Origin: an uncultured Verrucomicrobia subdivision 3 bacterium
GTDB taxonomy: Bacteria > Verrucomicrobiota > Verrucomicrobiia > Limisphaerales > UBA11358
Length of the DNA stretch: 64,000 bases
Assembly: GCA_903872345.1 (NCBI GenBank)
Contig: CAIQKM010000033.1
Location: forward strand, 1-64,000
Direction of reading: 5' to 3'
The position numbers and the translations under genes are program-made. Numbering within the stretch: position 1 is the first letter of the stretch; every line of letters starts with the position of its first letter. Under the pieces are notes generated by a model. It saw only the letters and a program-made list of their open reading frames with translations. It did no database searches and had not been told where the DNA came from. This document shows positions 33,362 to 41,665 of the stretch, piece by piece.

Positions 33362-34888
33362 ATGAACCTGGAATATAAAATCACCACCACGGCCGAACTG
33401 GCCGGCGCCGAGGCGGCGGCGGACGCCCTGGAACGCCAGATCGGCAAGGCCAAGGCGCTTAAACAGGATTATTCCGGGCTGGAAGCGCAGCTCAAAACGA
33501 TGCGCGGCAGTATTGATGAGTACAAGACCGCCACCGCCGCGCAGACCGCCGCCGCCGAGGAAGAGAAGCGCGCCAATGAGCAGTTGGCCGATTCGTATCA
33601 TGAGGTTTCCCGTTCCGAAGCGGAGATGGCGGAAAAAGGGGAGAAGGCCGAACTCAGTCACCGGCAGATGTTCCGCGTGGCCGGCGAGCTGAATCGCATT
33701 CTGCCCGGGCTGGGCGAATTAATGATGGTGGCATTTGAACCCGTCATCGCACCGCTGATTATTTTGGCCGGTTTGTTTGCTGGCCTGGTCGAACACATTA
33801 AATCGGTTCGCGAAGAAATGGCCAAGATGGCGGAAGCCAACATTGACGTGAGTCGCATCACCGATGGCACCGAAGCCATGGAAGCTCAGTTGGACGTAAT
33901 GCGCGAGAGCGTGGGGAAAGCCGATGAATTTGCCACAGCCACCGACCATGTGGCGGATGCCCAAAAACGCGTGACCGATGAAACGAACCACGCGTTGGAT
34001 GCCCTGCGCACCCAGGCGCAGTTTGAGGAGGAGGAAGCCAAGGCCCGCGAAAAGCTGGCGCTGGATCAGGTGCGCCAGAAAGTGGCCACGGGCCAGCTTA
34101 CGCCCGCGCAAGGCGAGGCGGCGGAGATCGACATCACCTCGCGCAATGCCCGTGAAGCCGACCGCCGCAAATCCGCTTTGGAAGCGGCGGAAATCGCCGC
34201 CCGCGAAAAGGAACAGGCTGAATTAAAGGCCCAGCAATTTGACCTGAGCCAAAAGAAAATCAAGGAAGCCGGGTCGCCCGAGGCCGCGCAAACCTCGGCG
34301 GAAGAGGCCAAAAAACTGGCCGATAAATATCAGAAGGATGCCGATGCCCAGGTCAAATATCTCCAGGACTTTGGCAAGGACATGTCGCCCCAGGAGTTCA
34401 CCCAGCAACTGGCCAAGCTTTCCCAGCTCCAGCAACTGGCGGATCAGCAGGCGGTGGTGGCCGGGGAAGCGGCGGAAAAAGCCAAGGCCGTAAAGGAAGA
34501 GTGGGAGAAAACCGTGGGCGCGCTGAAAAAGGTTAATGACCGCTTGGCGGAACTGGGCGAGCAGATTCCCCAGCTCGAATCCTCGCACAAATCAGCCGAC
34601 AAACACCGCGCCACCATGCGCGGGATTGAAGATCAATCCACGGCCATTAACCGGGTAACGGGTGATATTGACCGCGCCAACAAAGACGTGGCCACGATCA
34701 ACGAGATCAGCGGCCACGCCACCCAAACGCAGGCGGATGCCAAGCGCGTGGCCGATGCTCTCAAGGATGCCCACGCGGCCGTGGCCGATGCCGCCGCCAC
34801 CATTGGCAAACTCGGCGACATGGGCGCGGATGTGGAGAATCTCAAAAAGCAGGTCGCGCAATTGCGCATGGCCGTTGACCACCACTGA
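33362..34888 (+). CDS. Tape measure-like tail protein
   Basis: The protein is 508 aa, almost entirely helical coiled coil ('KAKALKQDYSGLEAQLKTMR', 'AEEAKKLADKYQKDADAQVK') with one hydrophobic segment at about 120-145 ('LMMVAFEPVIAPLIILAGLF'). This is the usual make-up of tape measure proteins, which set tail length at about 0.15 nm per residue and form part of the DNA-ejection channel. The length would give a tail of roughly 75 nm, short for a siphovirus. Two bp separate it from the tail-tip gene. Confidence 0.75.
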   Translation: MNLEYKITTTAELAGAEAAADALERQIGKAKALKQDYSGLEAQLKTMRGSIDEYKTATAAQTAAAEEEKRANEQLADSYHEVSRSEAEMAEKGEKAELSHRQMFRVAGELNRILPGLGELMMVAFEPVIAPLIILAGLFAGLVEHIKSVREEMAKMAEANIDVSRITDGTEAMEAQLDVMRESVGKADEFATATDHVADAQKRVTDETNHALDALRTQAQFEEEEAKAREKLALDQVRQKVATGQLTPAQGEAAEIDITSRNAREADRRKSALEAAEIAAREKEQAELKAQQFDLSQKKIKEAGSPEAAQTSAEEAKKLADKYQKDADAQVKYLQDFGKDMSPQEFTQQLAKLSQLQQLADQQAVVAGEAAEKAKAVKEEWEKTVGALKKVNDRLAELGEQIPQLESSHKSADKHRATMRGIEDQSTAINRVTGDIDRANKDVATINEISGHATQTQADAKRVADALKDAHAAVADAAATIGKLGDMGADVENLKKQVAQLRMAVDHH

Positions 34889-34890
34889 TT

Positions 34891-37557
34891 ATGGCCCTCG
34901 CCGCGTTCACTCTCTTCTACAACGGCGTGGAGAAGTCTTTGGCCGATTGGGGCCTGGACGATCTGCAATTCTCGGACAACGATCTTGCGCCTGCCGTGGT
35001 GGAATTCACCGCTGCCGGCCGGGCCGTGGATGCCGCCGATCTCTTCGCTTACGGTGCCCGCGTGATCATTTACCAGAACCGCGCCAGCGCGGGCACGGCT
35101 TGGAGCGGGGGCACCTGTTGGTTCGATGGCCGCGTGGAACCGTGGGAACGCAGCGGCGCACCGGGCATGGAAGATTGCATTGGCCGGCTGGTCAACGCCT
35201 GGTGGTATTTCGAGCGCATCCAATACAAGATGCAATTCACGCGCGCCACCAGCGCCAGCACCACGGCCGTGTACACCACCAACCGCGTGGTGCTGGGCGT
35301 GGGTTACAGCGGCGTGGGTTCGGCGTGGACGACGCTGAACACGGGCCAGCAGATCGCGGCGGCCGTCAATTGGGCGATCAGCCAGGGTGCGCCGGTGGCC
35401 TTGGGTAATGTCGCGCCGTGGGCACCGGTCATCAGCGATTTTCAGAAGTGCATCAAGGTTTCGCAGGTGATCCAGAAGATGTGGCAGATCGAATCTGACT
35501 TCATCGTGGTCTGGGATTATTCCACCGTGGGCACCAATCCCAGCGCGCCGGGCGTGCCCACCATCCACTTCTTAAAAGGCTCGCAAACAAACCTTAACCC
35601 GGCCTTAAGCGCAGGGGTTAAGGCCGGCTTGCTACTCACGCCCCTCACCATCAACCTGGATGCCGGCAACTGGCTGGGCAAGGTAAAGCTCAAGCCGCGC
35701 CCGGATTGGGTTAAGAGTTATGTAGCCATCAATTACGATCAGGTGGCCAGCTTCGGCAGCAATCAATATTTGTCCATCGGTTCGGATCAATACCCCGCCG
35801 TGCTGCCGGCGGATACGGAGAGCAAATTCAACGGCGTGGATCTGTACTACGATCTGGCCGGGGCCAAAGTGGCCGTGCAAAACCAAAGCGGCAATCTCAC
35901 GACCGCGCCGTTTGACATCACCAGCCTGGCGCAATGGCAGCAATGGAAAGCGGAACTCACCGCGCCCACGGTGGTGAGCGCCGTCATCCTCACCGCCGGC
36001 ACCACGCCGGCCACCACGGCCAATCATCCCGCGCCCGCCCTGGTCACCAAGGAAGTGGACAATACCGGGGCCACCGTGGCCTACAACGCCGCTAATGCCT
36101 ACGAGCTGCTGGATGGGGCGTATTGCGATTGGATGGCCGATGCCACGCTCATGCCGGCCAACGGGTATCCGGTGATCACCGCGCAAAAGGTCAAGGCCAC
36201 CGCGTGGGTGTATCTCACCTTCAGCAACGGCACCAAAACCTACAAACAGCTTACGCGCGAGTTCACGGCCATCAGCTATAACACCTTCAACGTGGCCACG
36301 GTGCTCAATGTGGCCACGCAAACGGTCACGTCCTATGCCGAACCGCAGCCGGTGGGGCTGGCGCAGATCATGTACAACGCCTGGCGTTCGCTGGCGGTGG
36401 AAGGCAGCTTTACCACCACGGAAACCGAGCTGGGGGCCAGCGGCATCCAACTCAGCCGGGCGAACTGCCTGAACTTCACCAGCGCGGCCGTGGCGGCCCA
36501 TGCCGGCGATGGCAGCATATTGGATTGGTCCGCCGTCAACGCGCCGATCCGCCGGCTCAGCGGCAGCGCGGTGAAGGGCACCACCACCGTGGAATTTGGC
36601 GCGCCGCTGCATCTCACGGCCAACGCGCTGGTGGATCTCGTGCGCAACAGCCGCGTGCGGGTGACCAGCATTGATCTCAACTATATCTTCGGCGGCCGGC
36701 TTGCCAACGGCGGGGGCACCGTAAAGCACGCGCGCAAAACCCACGCGCACCATGCCGAACACGGGGCCGATGAACCGCAGGTGCATGTGGTGACCGGCCC
36801 GGATGCGTTAGACTCCACGCGCACCCAGGTAATGACGAGCGACAGCAGCACGGGCATTGTCACCGTTACCCAGCAGCCCACGGCGGGCGGCTCGGCCTAC
36901 ACCAGCGGCATCGTGGCCCCGGAGTTTTCCGGCGCGGGCGCGCCCGGCGCCGGCACGCTGGCGGCCAGCGCCAGCTATCTCACGGGCAATTATTATTGGG
37001 ATACGACCAACTCCGTTTTGTACCGCTGCACGACCAGCGGCAGCAATTCGTCCTCGTTGTGGACGCCGGTGGGCGGCGGGGTCGGTGGCATGGTGCAATA
37101 TTTTGCCATCACCACCTTGTACCTGCTCGATTATGTTACCGCCCTGCCGATCCTCATATCTTTCCCCAGCGGGGTGTTGACCATTACTTTTGGTTCGCCC
37201 ACGAGCATTGCCAAGCCGAACCGAATGCGCCCATCCGTGGCCAGTGAATTGATTGACGGACTAACCATCACGTACAGCAACCACACCGATGAAAACACGC
37301 GCACGGCCAGCGATGGCACGAACACGGAATTTCAGGTGGTTTTTCCCCGGTACACCACCATGCACATTTTGGGTTTCGACAGCTATCTGACCACGCCGCC
37401 CACCGGCACAGCGGCGCTGACCTTCCTGAATTCCTTGTGCGTGATTAAAGCGATGAAAATGCCCGGTGCCGGCACCGGGCTGGTGGATGCCATACCCAGC
37501 GCCATCCTTTACGAGGAAATCACCACCCGCGTTTGGGCGCGCCGCTACGCGCAATAA
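34891..37557 (+). CDS. Large tail-tip/baseplate hub protein
   Basis: The 888-aa protein follows the tape measure, the usual place of tail-tip proteins. The N-terminal half has a hub-like beginning ('FTLFYNGVEKSLADWGLDDL') and a domain with 'MWQIESDFIVVWDYS'. Around residue 610-640 there is a His-rich segment ('KTHAHHAEHGADEPQVH') that could bind a metal ion. The last 250 residues contain fibre-like sequence ('GNYYWDTTNSVLYRCTTSG'). No single family is recognised. Confidence 0.65.
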   Translation: MALAAFTLFYNGVEKSLADWGLDDLQFSDNDLAPAVVEFTAAGRAVDAADLFAYGARVIIYQNRASAGTAWSGGTCWFDGRVEPWERSGAPGMEDCIGRLVNAWWYFERIQYKMQFTRATSASTTAVYTTNRVVLGVGYSGVGSAWTTLNTGQQIAAAVNWAISQGAPVALGNVAPWAPVISDFQKCIKVSQVIQKMWQIESDFIVVWDYSTVGTNPSAPGVPTIHFLKGSQTNLNPALSAGVKAGLLLTPLTINLDAGNWLGKVKLKPRPDWVKSYVAINYDQVASFGSNQYLSIGSDQYPAVLPADTESKFNGVDLYYDLAGAKVAVQNQSGNLTTAPFDITSLAQWQQWKAELTAPTVVSAVILTAGTTPATTANHPAPALVTKEVDNTGATVAYNAANAYELLDGAYCDWMADATLMPANGYPVITAQKVKATAWVYLTFSNGTKTYKQLTREFTAISYNTFNVATVLNVATQTVTSYAEPQPVGLAQIMYNAWRSLAVEGSFTTTETELGASGIQLSRANCLNFTSAAVAAHAGDGSILDWSAVNAPIRRLSGSAVKGTTTVEFGAPLHLTANALVDLVRNSRVRVTSIDLNYIFGGRLANGGGTVKHARKTHAHHAEHGADEPQVHVVTGPDALDSTRTQVMTSDSSTGIVTVTQQPTAGGSAYTSGIVAPEFSGAGAPGAGTLAASASYLTGNYYWDTTNSVLYRCTTSGSNSSSLWTPVGGGVGGMVQYFAITTLYLLDYVTALPILISFPSGVLTITFGSPTSIAKPNRMRPSVASELIDGLTITYSNHTDENTRTASDGTNTEFQVVFPRYTTMHILGFDSYLTTPPTGTAALTFLNSLCVIKAMKMPGAGTGLVDAIPSAILYEEITTRVWARRYAQ

Positions 37558-37559
37558 TT

Positions 37560-38849
37560 ATGGCCATCGGCTTAAAAGTCATGTGCTCCATCCAGAGCGG
37601 CAATGTTGGCGGCGGCTTGCGCGAATCGCCGGTAAAAGCCCTCAACGGAAATCAGCTTCGGCCCGTACTGCTCACGCGCATGGGGTATGCTTGCAAGGGG
37701 GTGAATGGAATTGCGGGCTACTATTCGGGGATGTATGACAACCAGGCGGTTTTGGTGGCTCCCGGCGTTTATGCCCCCTGGCCCTACGCAAAAAACGCCG
37801 TCGATGATATGAACCGGCAGTGGACGCTTTACTCCGGGTTGGTCATCAATTATTCGAATTCGCTGCCCGGAGCTTCCCCCGACAGTTTTACCTATACTTC
37901 ATCGCTGGCGGGAACTGCCCCGCAGACGAGCTATGTGCAAACCAATCCGTCCCTTTCGGCCTCGGATCATGATTGGGGCAAATCCCCGTCCAACGGTAAT
38001 TATCAATGCCAAATCACCTCGGACACCTCATGGGCGCAGCAACAATACGATCCCGTTATCCCGCCCCATGCGATCTTTGCCACCTGGAGTCTTTCGCTCA
38101 GCGGCGGGATTGACGTGGCCGGCATTTATTCTGCCGTGCATGGCGACTTCTTTGGTGCCAGCTTTCCGAGTTTGTTTACGAGCGGTTTTCAGAACATTTA
38201 TTACAAGGATTTTCCCGCCACCATCAGCGGTGCGCAACTGGCGCCCTCGCTTATCAATCCGGCGGAGTGGGATGGCTCCATCACGCTGGGCAGTCCTTAT
38301 ACCGGCGGTCCTTATTACACCGGGGGATCGACCTACACCGCCTTTGCCGGCGCGGGCACCCTGCTTTCCGGCATCGCGGCCGCCAACGGTTGGCGGATCT
38401 CCGGTTCGGCCATCGGCGGCGGCGGCAACATTACCATTTTTCGGGGCCAGGCCACTTTGGACACCACCGTGGTACAGCCGGCCGTGCCCTTTTGGATCGG
38501 CCTTTACACCGAGGCCACCTGGTCCCCGGTGAGCTTTTACGATGGCACCAAAAGCAGTCCGCAGCCGAAGGCAGCCCCGATAAAATCCATCAAACTATTT
38601 CGCATCGGCAAGCTGCCCACGGATGGCACCATCATTGCCTACGAATCATCGGGAATTTTCCAGCTTCCTTTTCCCGCGCAAACGCCCTTTCCCATTCAGG
38701 ATTTTGCCGGTTTGGGCGTCGTGGCGCGCTATTATTTTGTCGTGGTGGGTCAAGATCCGGAAAGCTGGGCGAGCCAATATGGCTACGTCTTTGATTTGAC
38801 CGCCGACAACGCCAATGTCACCGCCGATAATACCACCGTAACCCTATGA
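37560..38849 (+). CDS. Virion structural protein, probable receptor-binding region
   Basis: The 429-aa protein starts at 'MAIGLKVMCSIQSGNVGGGL'. It is aromatic-, Gly- and Ser-rich with beta character and no signal peptide ('YTGGPYYTGGSTYTAFAGAG'). The start overlaps the tail-tip gene stop and the end overlaps the fibre-like gene. Such position and composition suit a receptor-binding or tip protein. No family recognised. Confidence 0.55.
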   Translation: MAIGLKVMCSIQSGNVGGGLRESPVKALNGNQLRPVLLTRMGYACKGVNGIAGYYSGMYDNQAVLVAPGVYAPWPYAKNAVDDMNRQWTLYSGLVINYSNSLPGASPDSFTYTSSLAGTAPQTSYVQTNPSLSASDHDWGKSPSNGNYQCQITSDTSWAQQQYDPVIPPHAIFATWSLSLSGGIDVAGIYSAVHGDFFGASFPSLFTSGFQNIYYKDFPATISGAQLAPSLINPAEWDGSITLGSPYTGGPYYTGGSTYTAFAGAGTLLSGIAAANGWRISGSAIGGGGNITIFRGQATLDTTVVQPAVPFWIGLYTEATWSPVSFYDGTKSSPQPKAAPIKSIKLFRIGKLPTDGTIIAYESSGIFQLPFPAQTPFPIQDFAGLGVVARYYFVVVGQDPESWASQYGYVFDLTADNANVTADNTTVTL

Positions 38850-40027
38850 AAAAACTCCTTGCTTCCAGCCTCCTATTTTTGGCCTTGCTTGCGCCCGTTT
38901 CCGCGCCTGCGCAAATCACCAATGTCTTCATCGGCACCACCCCGAATGACGGCACCGGCGATACCCTCCCGGTGGCCTTCACCAAGCTCAACTACAACAA
39001 TGCCTACTTCGCCGCCGCCCTTGCTTCCAACACGGCCGCCATCGTGAATTTGGCCTCCGTAACCAACTTGGTTTATCAATCGCATTTGTACCCGCTGTTG
39101 GCGCCGAATCCCTTCACTTTTACCGGTTCAAATTACATCGGCCAATTCACCAACGTCATCATCTTCAATTCCGGGGGCATCGTCAGCGGGAGTGGCGGCG
39201 GATTATCGCCTGGCACCACGCTGATCACCACCAATGTCATGAGCACCAACGGGGGCACCACTTGGCAGCTCTGGCAGCCCACCGCAGGCGCGGTGCAGCT
39301 TGCCGTTTTGACCGTGGCCGGGGTGGGAGCCGTAAACGTCAACGGAACCGACCATCCCGAATTGATCGGCCGCACCAATTCCTTCTTCGGCCAGACGTGG
39401 CAATTTGCCAACCCAATCAACCCCACTGACGGGGCCAACAAAGCTTACGTGGACGCCCGCACCGGCTACCTGCCGGGCACCGTGATCCAGCTCGCGCCGG
39501 AATGGAACATGCAAGGTCAATTTACGACGACGAATTCCAGCCTGAATTTCTTTTTGAATCAGGCCGCTAGCAACGTGCTTTCCATGTCATTTGCCTACCA
39601 ATCGGCCCCCATCGCATCCATTGCCTTGGATAGCACTGGCACCAATGTGATATTGGGTGTCACCAACAGCACTCCGGCCGGCTGGCAAATCTATGTGACC
39701 ACCAACCTCCTTGGCCCCGTCTGGCTACCCTTGGCCACCAACGGCCTCACCTGGTCAACCAACAGCGGGATCATCAGTGAAACCTTCCCCATGCCTAACC
39801 AGAGCCAAGCGTTCTTCAAGGTGGCCATCCCCGGAGCGGCCAGCATCATCGCCAGCGTGCCCGTGGCAATGCCGTTCCTTAGCCTGGCTCCCTTTACCGT
39901 CACCCATTCCACCAACAGCACCATGGGCTACGGCGCGGGCCTAGTGGCCTGCGACCAGACCAATATCTACATCAGCATTGGCACCAACGCCTGGCGGCGC
40001 TTGGCCCTGGCCACAAACAGTTGGTAA
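38846..40027 (+). CDS. Tail-fibre-like protein carrying an N-terminal signal peptide
   Basis: The 393-aa protein begins with a clean Sec signal ('MKKLLASSLLFLALLAP' ... 'APA|Q'). Directly after come motifs frequent in phage collar and fibre proteins: 'TPNDGTGDTLPVAFTKLNYN' and later 'NPTDGANKAYVDARTGYLPG'. Residues about 270-330 resemble the C-terminal module of the host glycosidase at 2797 ('YVTTNLLGPVWLPLATN' versus 'RSTNLLSWFPVSTNL'). It overlaps the previous gene by 4 bp and is the last prophage gene. A fibre with a signal peptide is unusual because virion proteins assemble in the cytoplasm. Confidence 0.7.
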   Translation: MKKLLASSLLFLALLAPVSAPAQITNVFIGTTPNDGTGDTLPVAFTKLNYNNAYFAAALASNTAAIVNLASVTNLVYQSHLYPLLAPNPFTFTGSNYIGQFTNVIIFNSGGIVSGSGGGLSPGTTLITTNVMSTNGGTTWQLWQPTAGAVQLAVLTVAGVGAVNVNGTDHPELIGRTNSFFGQTWQFANPINPTDGANKAYVDARTGYLPGTVIQLAPEWNMQGQFTTTNSSLNFFLNQAASNVLSMSFAYQSAPIASIALDSTGTNVILGVTNSTPAGWQIYVTTNLLGPVWLPLATNGLTWSTNSGIISETFPMPNQSQAFFKVAIPGAASIIASVPVAMPFLSLAPFTVTHSTNSTMGYGAGLVACDQTNIYISIGTNAWRRLALATNSW

Positions 40028-40080
40028 AGACCCTTTAAACGGACATTAAAGCCCTCGTGAAGACCGCCGCAGACTCCCGA

Positions 40081-40133
40081 CTTCTCAAACCTTTTCAAAA
40101 TCTTCTCAAACCGGGCGCGTTTTTACATTGCCA
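40081..40133. promoter_or_regulatory. Right prophage end with putative MuA-binding sites
   Basis: CTTCTCAAACC occurs at 40081-40091 and again at 40102-40112, with a degenerate TTTTCAAAATC between; these are inverted copies of the left-end TTTGAGAA sites. The end is either ..TGCCA at 40133 (matching TGGCA on the left) or ..TTACA at 40127. The spacing of 10-20 bp between outer site and end is plausible for a Mu-type end. Confidence 0.6.
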
Positions 40134-40153
40134 TACGAGCAAACGGGAAAGTT

Positions 40154-40332
40154 AGAGCGTATTAAAAAATATTGCAGCCATTCGGTTGGAGCGAGCCGGG
40201 CAGCGGCCTTTTTGGGTTTGGGCTTCGTTTCGGCTCAGTTACAGGGTTCTTTAAACCTGCGCCTTCGCCGAAGCCTCGCCCAAACCCAAAAATCCTCGCT
40301 CCGAACGGCTACACTATTTTTTTAAACGCTCT
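40154..40332. repeat. 179-bp structured repeat, copy 1
   Basis: Ends AGAGCG...CGCTCT form an outer stem of about 32 bp (27 of 32 paired). Inside are a perfect stem TTTTTGGGTTTGGGC/GCCCAAACCCAAAAA and a small hairpin around CAGGGTT-CTTT-AAACCTG. It is homologous over its whole length to the copy at 41209, but the arms differ in a paired way. It begins about 20 bp from the prophage right end. No ORF of note lies inside. Confidence 0.85.
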
Positions 40333-40340
40333 GGCCCCCA

Positions 40341-40495
40341 CCTTTGTCCTCCCCCCAGGAGAGGATTTCACCTTGGCGCATTTTCTGAACATTTGTCCAC
40401 CAGCCTGACCAATCCAGCGGCTTGATTCGCGAAATAGGCGGCAACCGTGAAAAGCCCTCTCCTTGGGAAGAGGGTTGGGTGAGGGAGAGCTTTAA
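40341..40495. repeat. Interspersed hairpin repeat, type B copy 1
   Basis: Shares 'GACCAATCCAGCGGCTTG' plus 'TTCGCGAAA' and 'GCGGCAACC' with the element at 46238. It ends 'AGAGGGTTGGGTGAGGGAG' and begins near 'CCCCCCAGGAGAGG', so the ends can pair in part. It is non-coding. Confidence 0.75.
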
Positions 40496-40556
40496 ACATA
40501 CTTTTCCCTGTCCGTCGATGCATTGGGCAAAAAGATGCAGTTAATGACAAGGACTT

Positions 40557-40619
40557 GTGGCGGCTCCAAATAAATAAACGTTTCCAAAAATATTTGAGCC
40601 TTCTTACGTCGGCTGCTAC
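40557..40619. repeat. Interspersed palindromic repeat, type C copy 1 (decayed)
   Basis: The right arm 'TACGTCGGCTGCTAC' with 'TATTTGAGCCTTC' matches copies at 42477 and 49892; the left arm is shortened ('GGCGGCTCCAAATAAATA'). Degenerate compared with the other copies. Confidence 0.6.
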
Positions 40620-40659
40620 CCCTGAATAGACTCGATTCGCTGAACCAGCGTCACCGCGC

Positions 40660-41118
40660 TCACCACAGAAACGATTTCTGCTCGCCGATTTGCTCGGTGC
40701 CGGACCAGAGGGTCACGCGCCAGGCGACGAGGGAGCCGAAATTCTTGTAGTCATCGCCGGCGAGCGGGAGCGACGTCCAGGTGTGGAAGAAGCCGGGGGT
40801 GACGTTGGTTTCCAGCGTTTGCAGGTGCGGCGCGCCATTGGGGAGAACGCCCCGGAGTTCGGCGCGCAGGGTGAATTGGGTGCCCGCCGATTTCTTGGCG
40901 GTCCAGAGGACGTCAAAGCGGATGGCGGAAACGAGATTGGTTTGGGCGCGTAGGCGGGCCTGATAGGCATCGCGATCAAACAGACTGGGCGAGACGGCGT
41001 CGTGGCCCTTCAAGTCCAGGAGCAGCGGCAGGACCTTGATGACGCGGCCGGGGGCGTCCGCAGCGGAACCCACGGCGAGCGAGGCGAACAATACAATGGC
41101 AACAAGCAACTGGCGCAT
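40660..41118 (-). CDS. Exported protein of unknown function
   Basis: The 152-aa protein has a signal peptide ending 'LAVGSAADA' and a beta-rich mature domain ('RFDVLWTAKKSAGTQFTLRA', 'WRVTLWSGTEQIGEQKSFLW'). It resembles uncharacterised periplasmic proteins of Verrucomicrobiota, with no named family. It stands alone between two copies of the 179-bp structured repeat. Confidence 0.65.
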   Translation of the reverse strand: MRQLLVAIVLFASLAVGSAADAPGRVIKVLPLLLDLKGHDAVSPSLFDRDAYQARLRAQTNLVSAIRFDVLWTAKKSAGTQFTLRAELRGVLPNGAPHLQTLETNVTPGFFHTWTSLPLAGDDYKNFGSLVAWRVTLWSGTEQIGEQKSFLW

Positions 41119-41207
41119 GGGGCAACGATACCGGGAGCAGGGACAAATTCAACTGGAAACGGAGGGGGAAAACATCCCTGGGCGCAGCTTGACACCGCCC
41201 CGACGGC

Positions 41208-41387
41208 TAGAGCATATCAAGAAATACTGTAGCCGTTCGGTCAGGTGGAAATGGCAGCGGTCTTTTTGCTGGCTGGCTTCGTTTCGGCTCAGTCACAGGT
41301 CCAAGTGGACATGCTCCTTCGCCAAAGCCTTGCCAGCCAGCAAAAATCCTCGCTCCGAACGGCTACACTATTTCTTGAAATGCTCTA
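41208..41387. repeat. 179-bp structured repeat, copy 2 (TA-flanked)
   Basis: AGAGCAT...ATGCTCT ends give a 32-bp outer stem with 30 pairs. The inner stem is TTTTTGCTGGCTGGC/GCCAGCCAGCAAAAA and the apical hairpin CAGGTCC-AAGT-GGACATG. Compared with copy 1 the paired positions have changed together. TA dinucleotides border both ends, as left by Tc1/mariner or IS630-type insertion, which hints at a MITE. No protein is encoded. Confidence 0.85.
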
Positions 41388-41665
41388 AATAGCTCGGCAC
41401 CACCTCACCCCGGCCATCTCTCCCCCATTTATCAATGGCGGAGAGGGTGATAGGCCGTCGTGCGAACGGTTTGCGGCATGAACTCACGGCTTATGATTTG
41501 GGGCAGTGTCGGGATGCACCCAATATCCCACAACCAACCTCGAACGCCGAACATCCGGGTACGCCCTTTAGCCGGCACGATGGGGTTCAACCACGAATGA
41601 ACAAGCCGTGGCCGCCGCGCTCGGGGGCGGGGGCGGCTTCACCGGTCGCTCGCATCCGTCGCCGC
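41388..41665. other. Intergenic stretch without gene
   Basis: About 280 bp between the structured repeat and the Nudix gene. No ORF with protein-like character; only a GC-rich run (GGGGGCGGGGGCGG) and scraps of repeat-like sequence are seen. Confidence 0.4.

Larger units (their letters stand above)
5303..40133. mobile_element. Mu-like transposable prophage (HK97 head, probable siphovirus tail)
   Basis: The region runs from leftward early genes with MuA and MuB homologues to rightward terminase, portal, protease, capsid, tail and fibre genes, and interrupts host metabolic genes. Its edges carry TTTGAGAA motifs inverted between left (5308-5317, 5347-5357) and right (40081-40091, 40102-40112). 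TGGCA at 5303 and TGCCA ending at 40133 form a 5-bp terminal inverted repeat compatible with TG...CA ends; an alternative right end is at 40127. No perfect 5-bp target duplication is visible, so exact borders are provisional. All expected modules are present without obvious stop codons, so the prophage may be functional. Confidence 0.9.

Noticed and set aside
5298-40140. CGAAC (left) and CGAGC (right) as a 5-bp target duplication
   Set aside because: One mismatch, and it would require a right end of TA instead of the expected CA.
40154-41387. Composite transposon made of the two 179-bp repeats around the 152-aa gene
   Set aside because: Both copies contain no transposase and the gene between is an ordinary exported protein; independent insertion is simpler.
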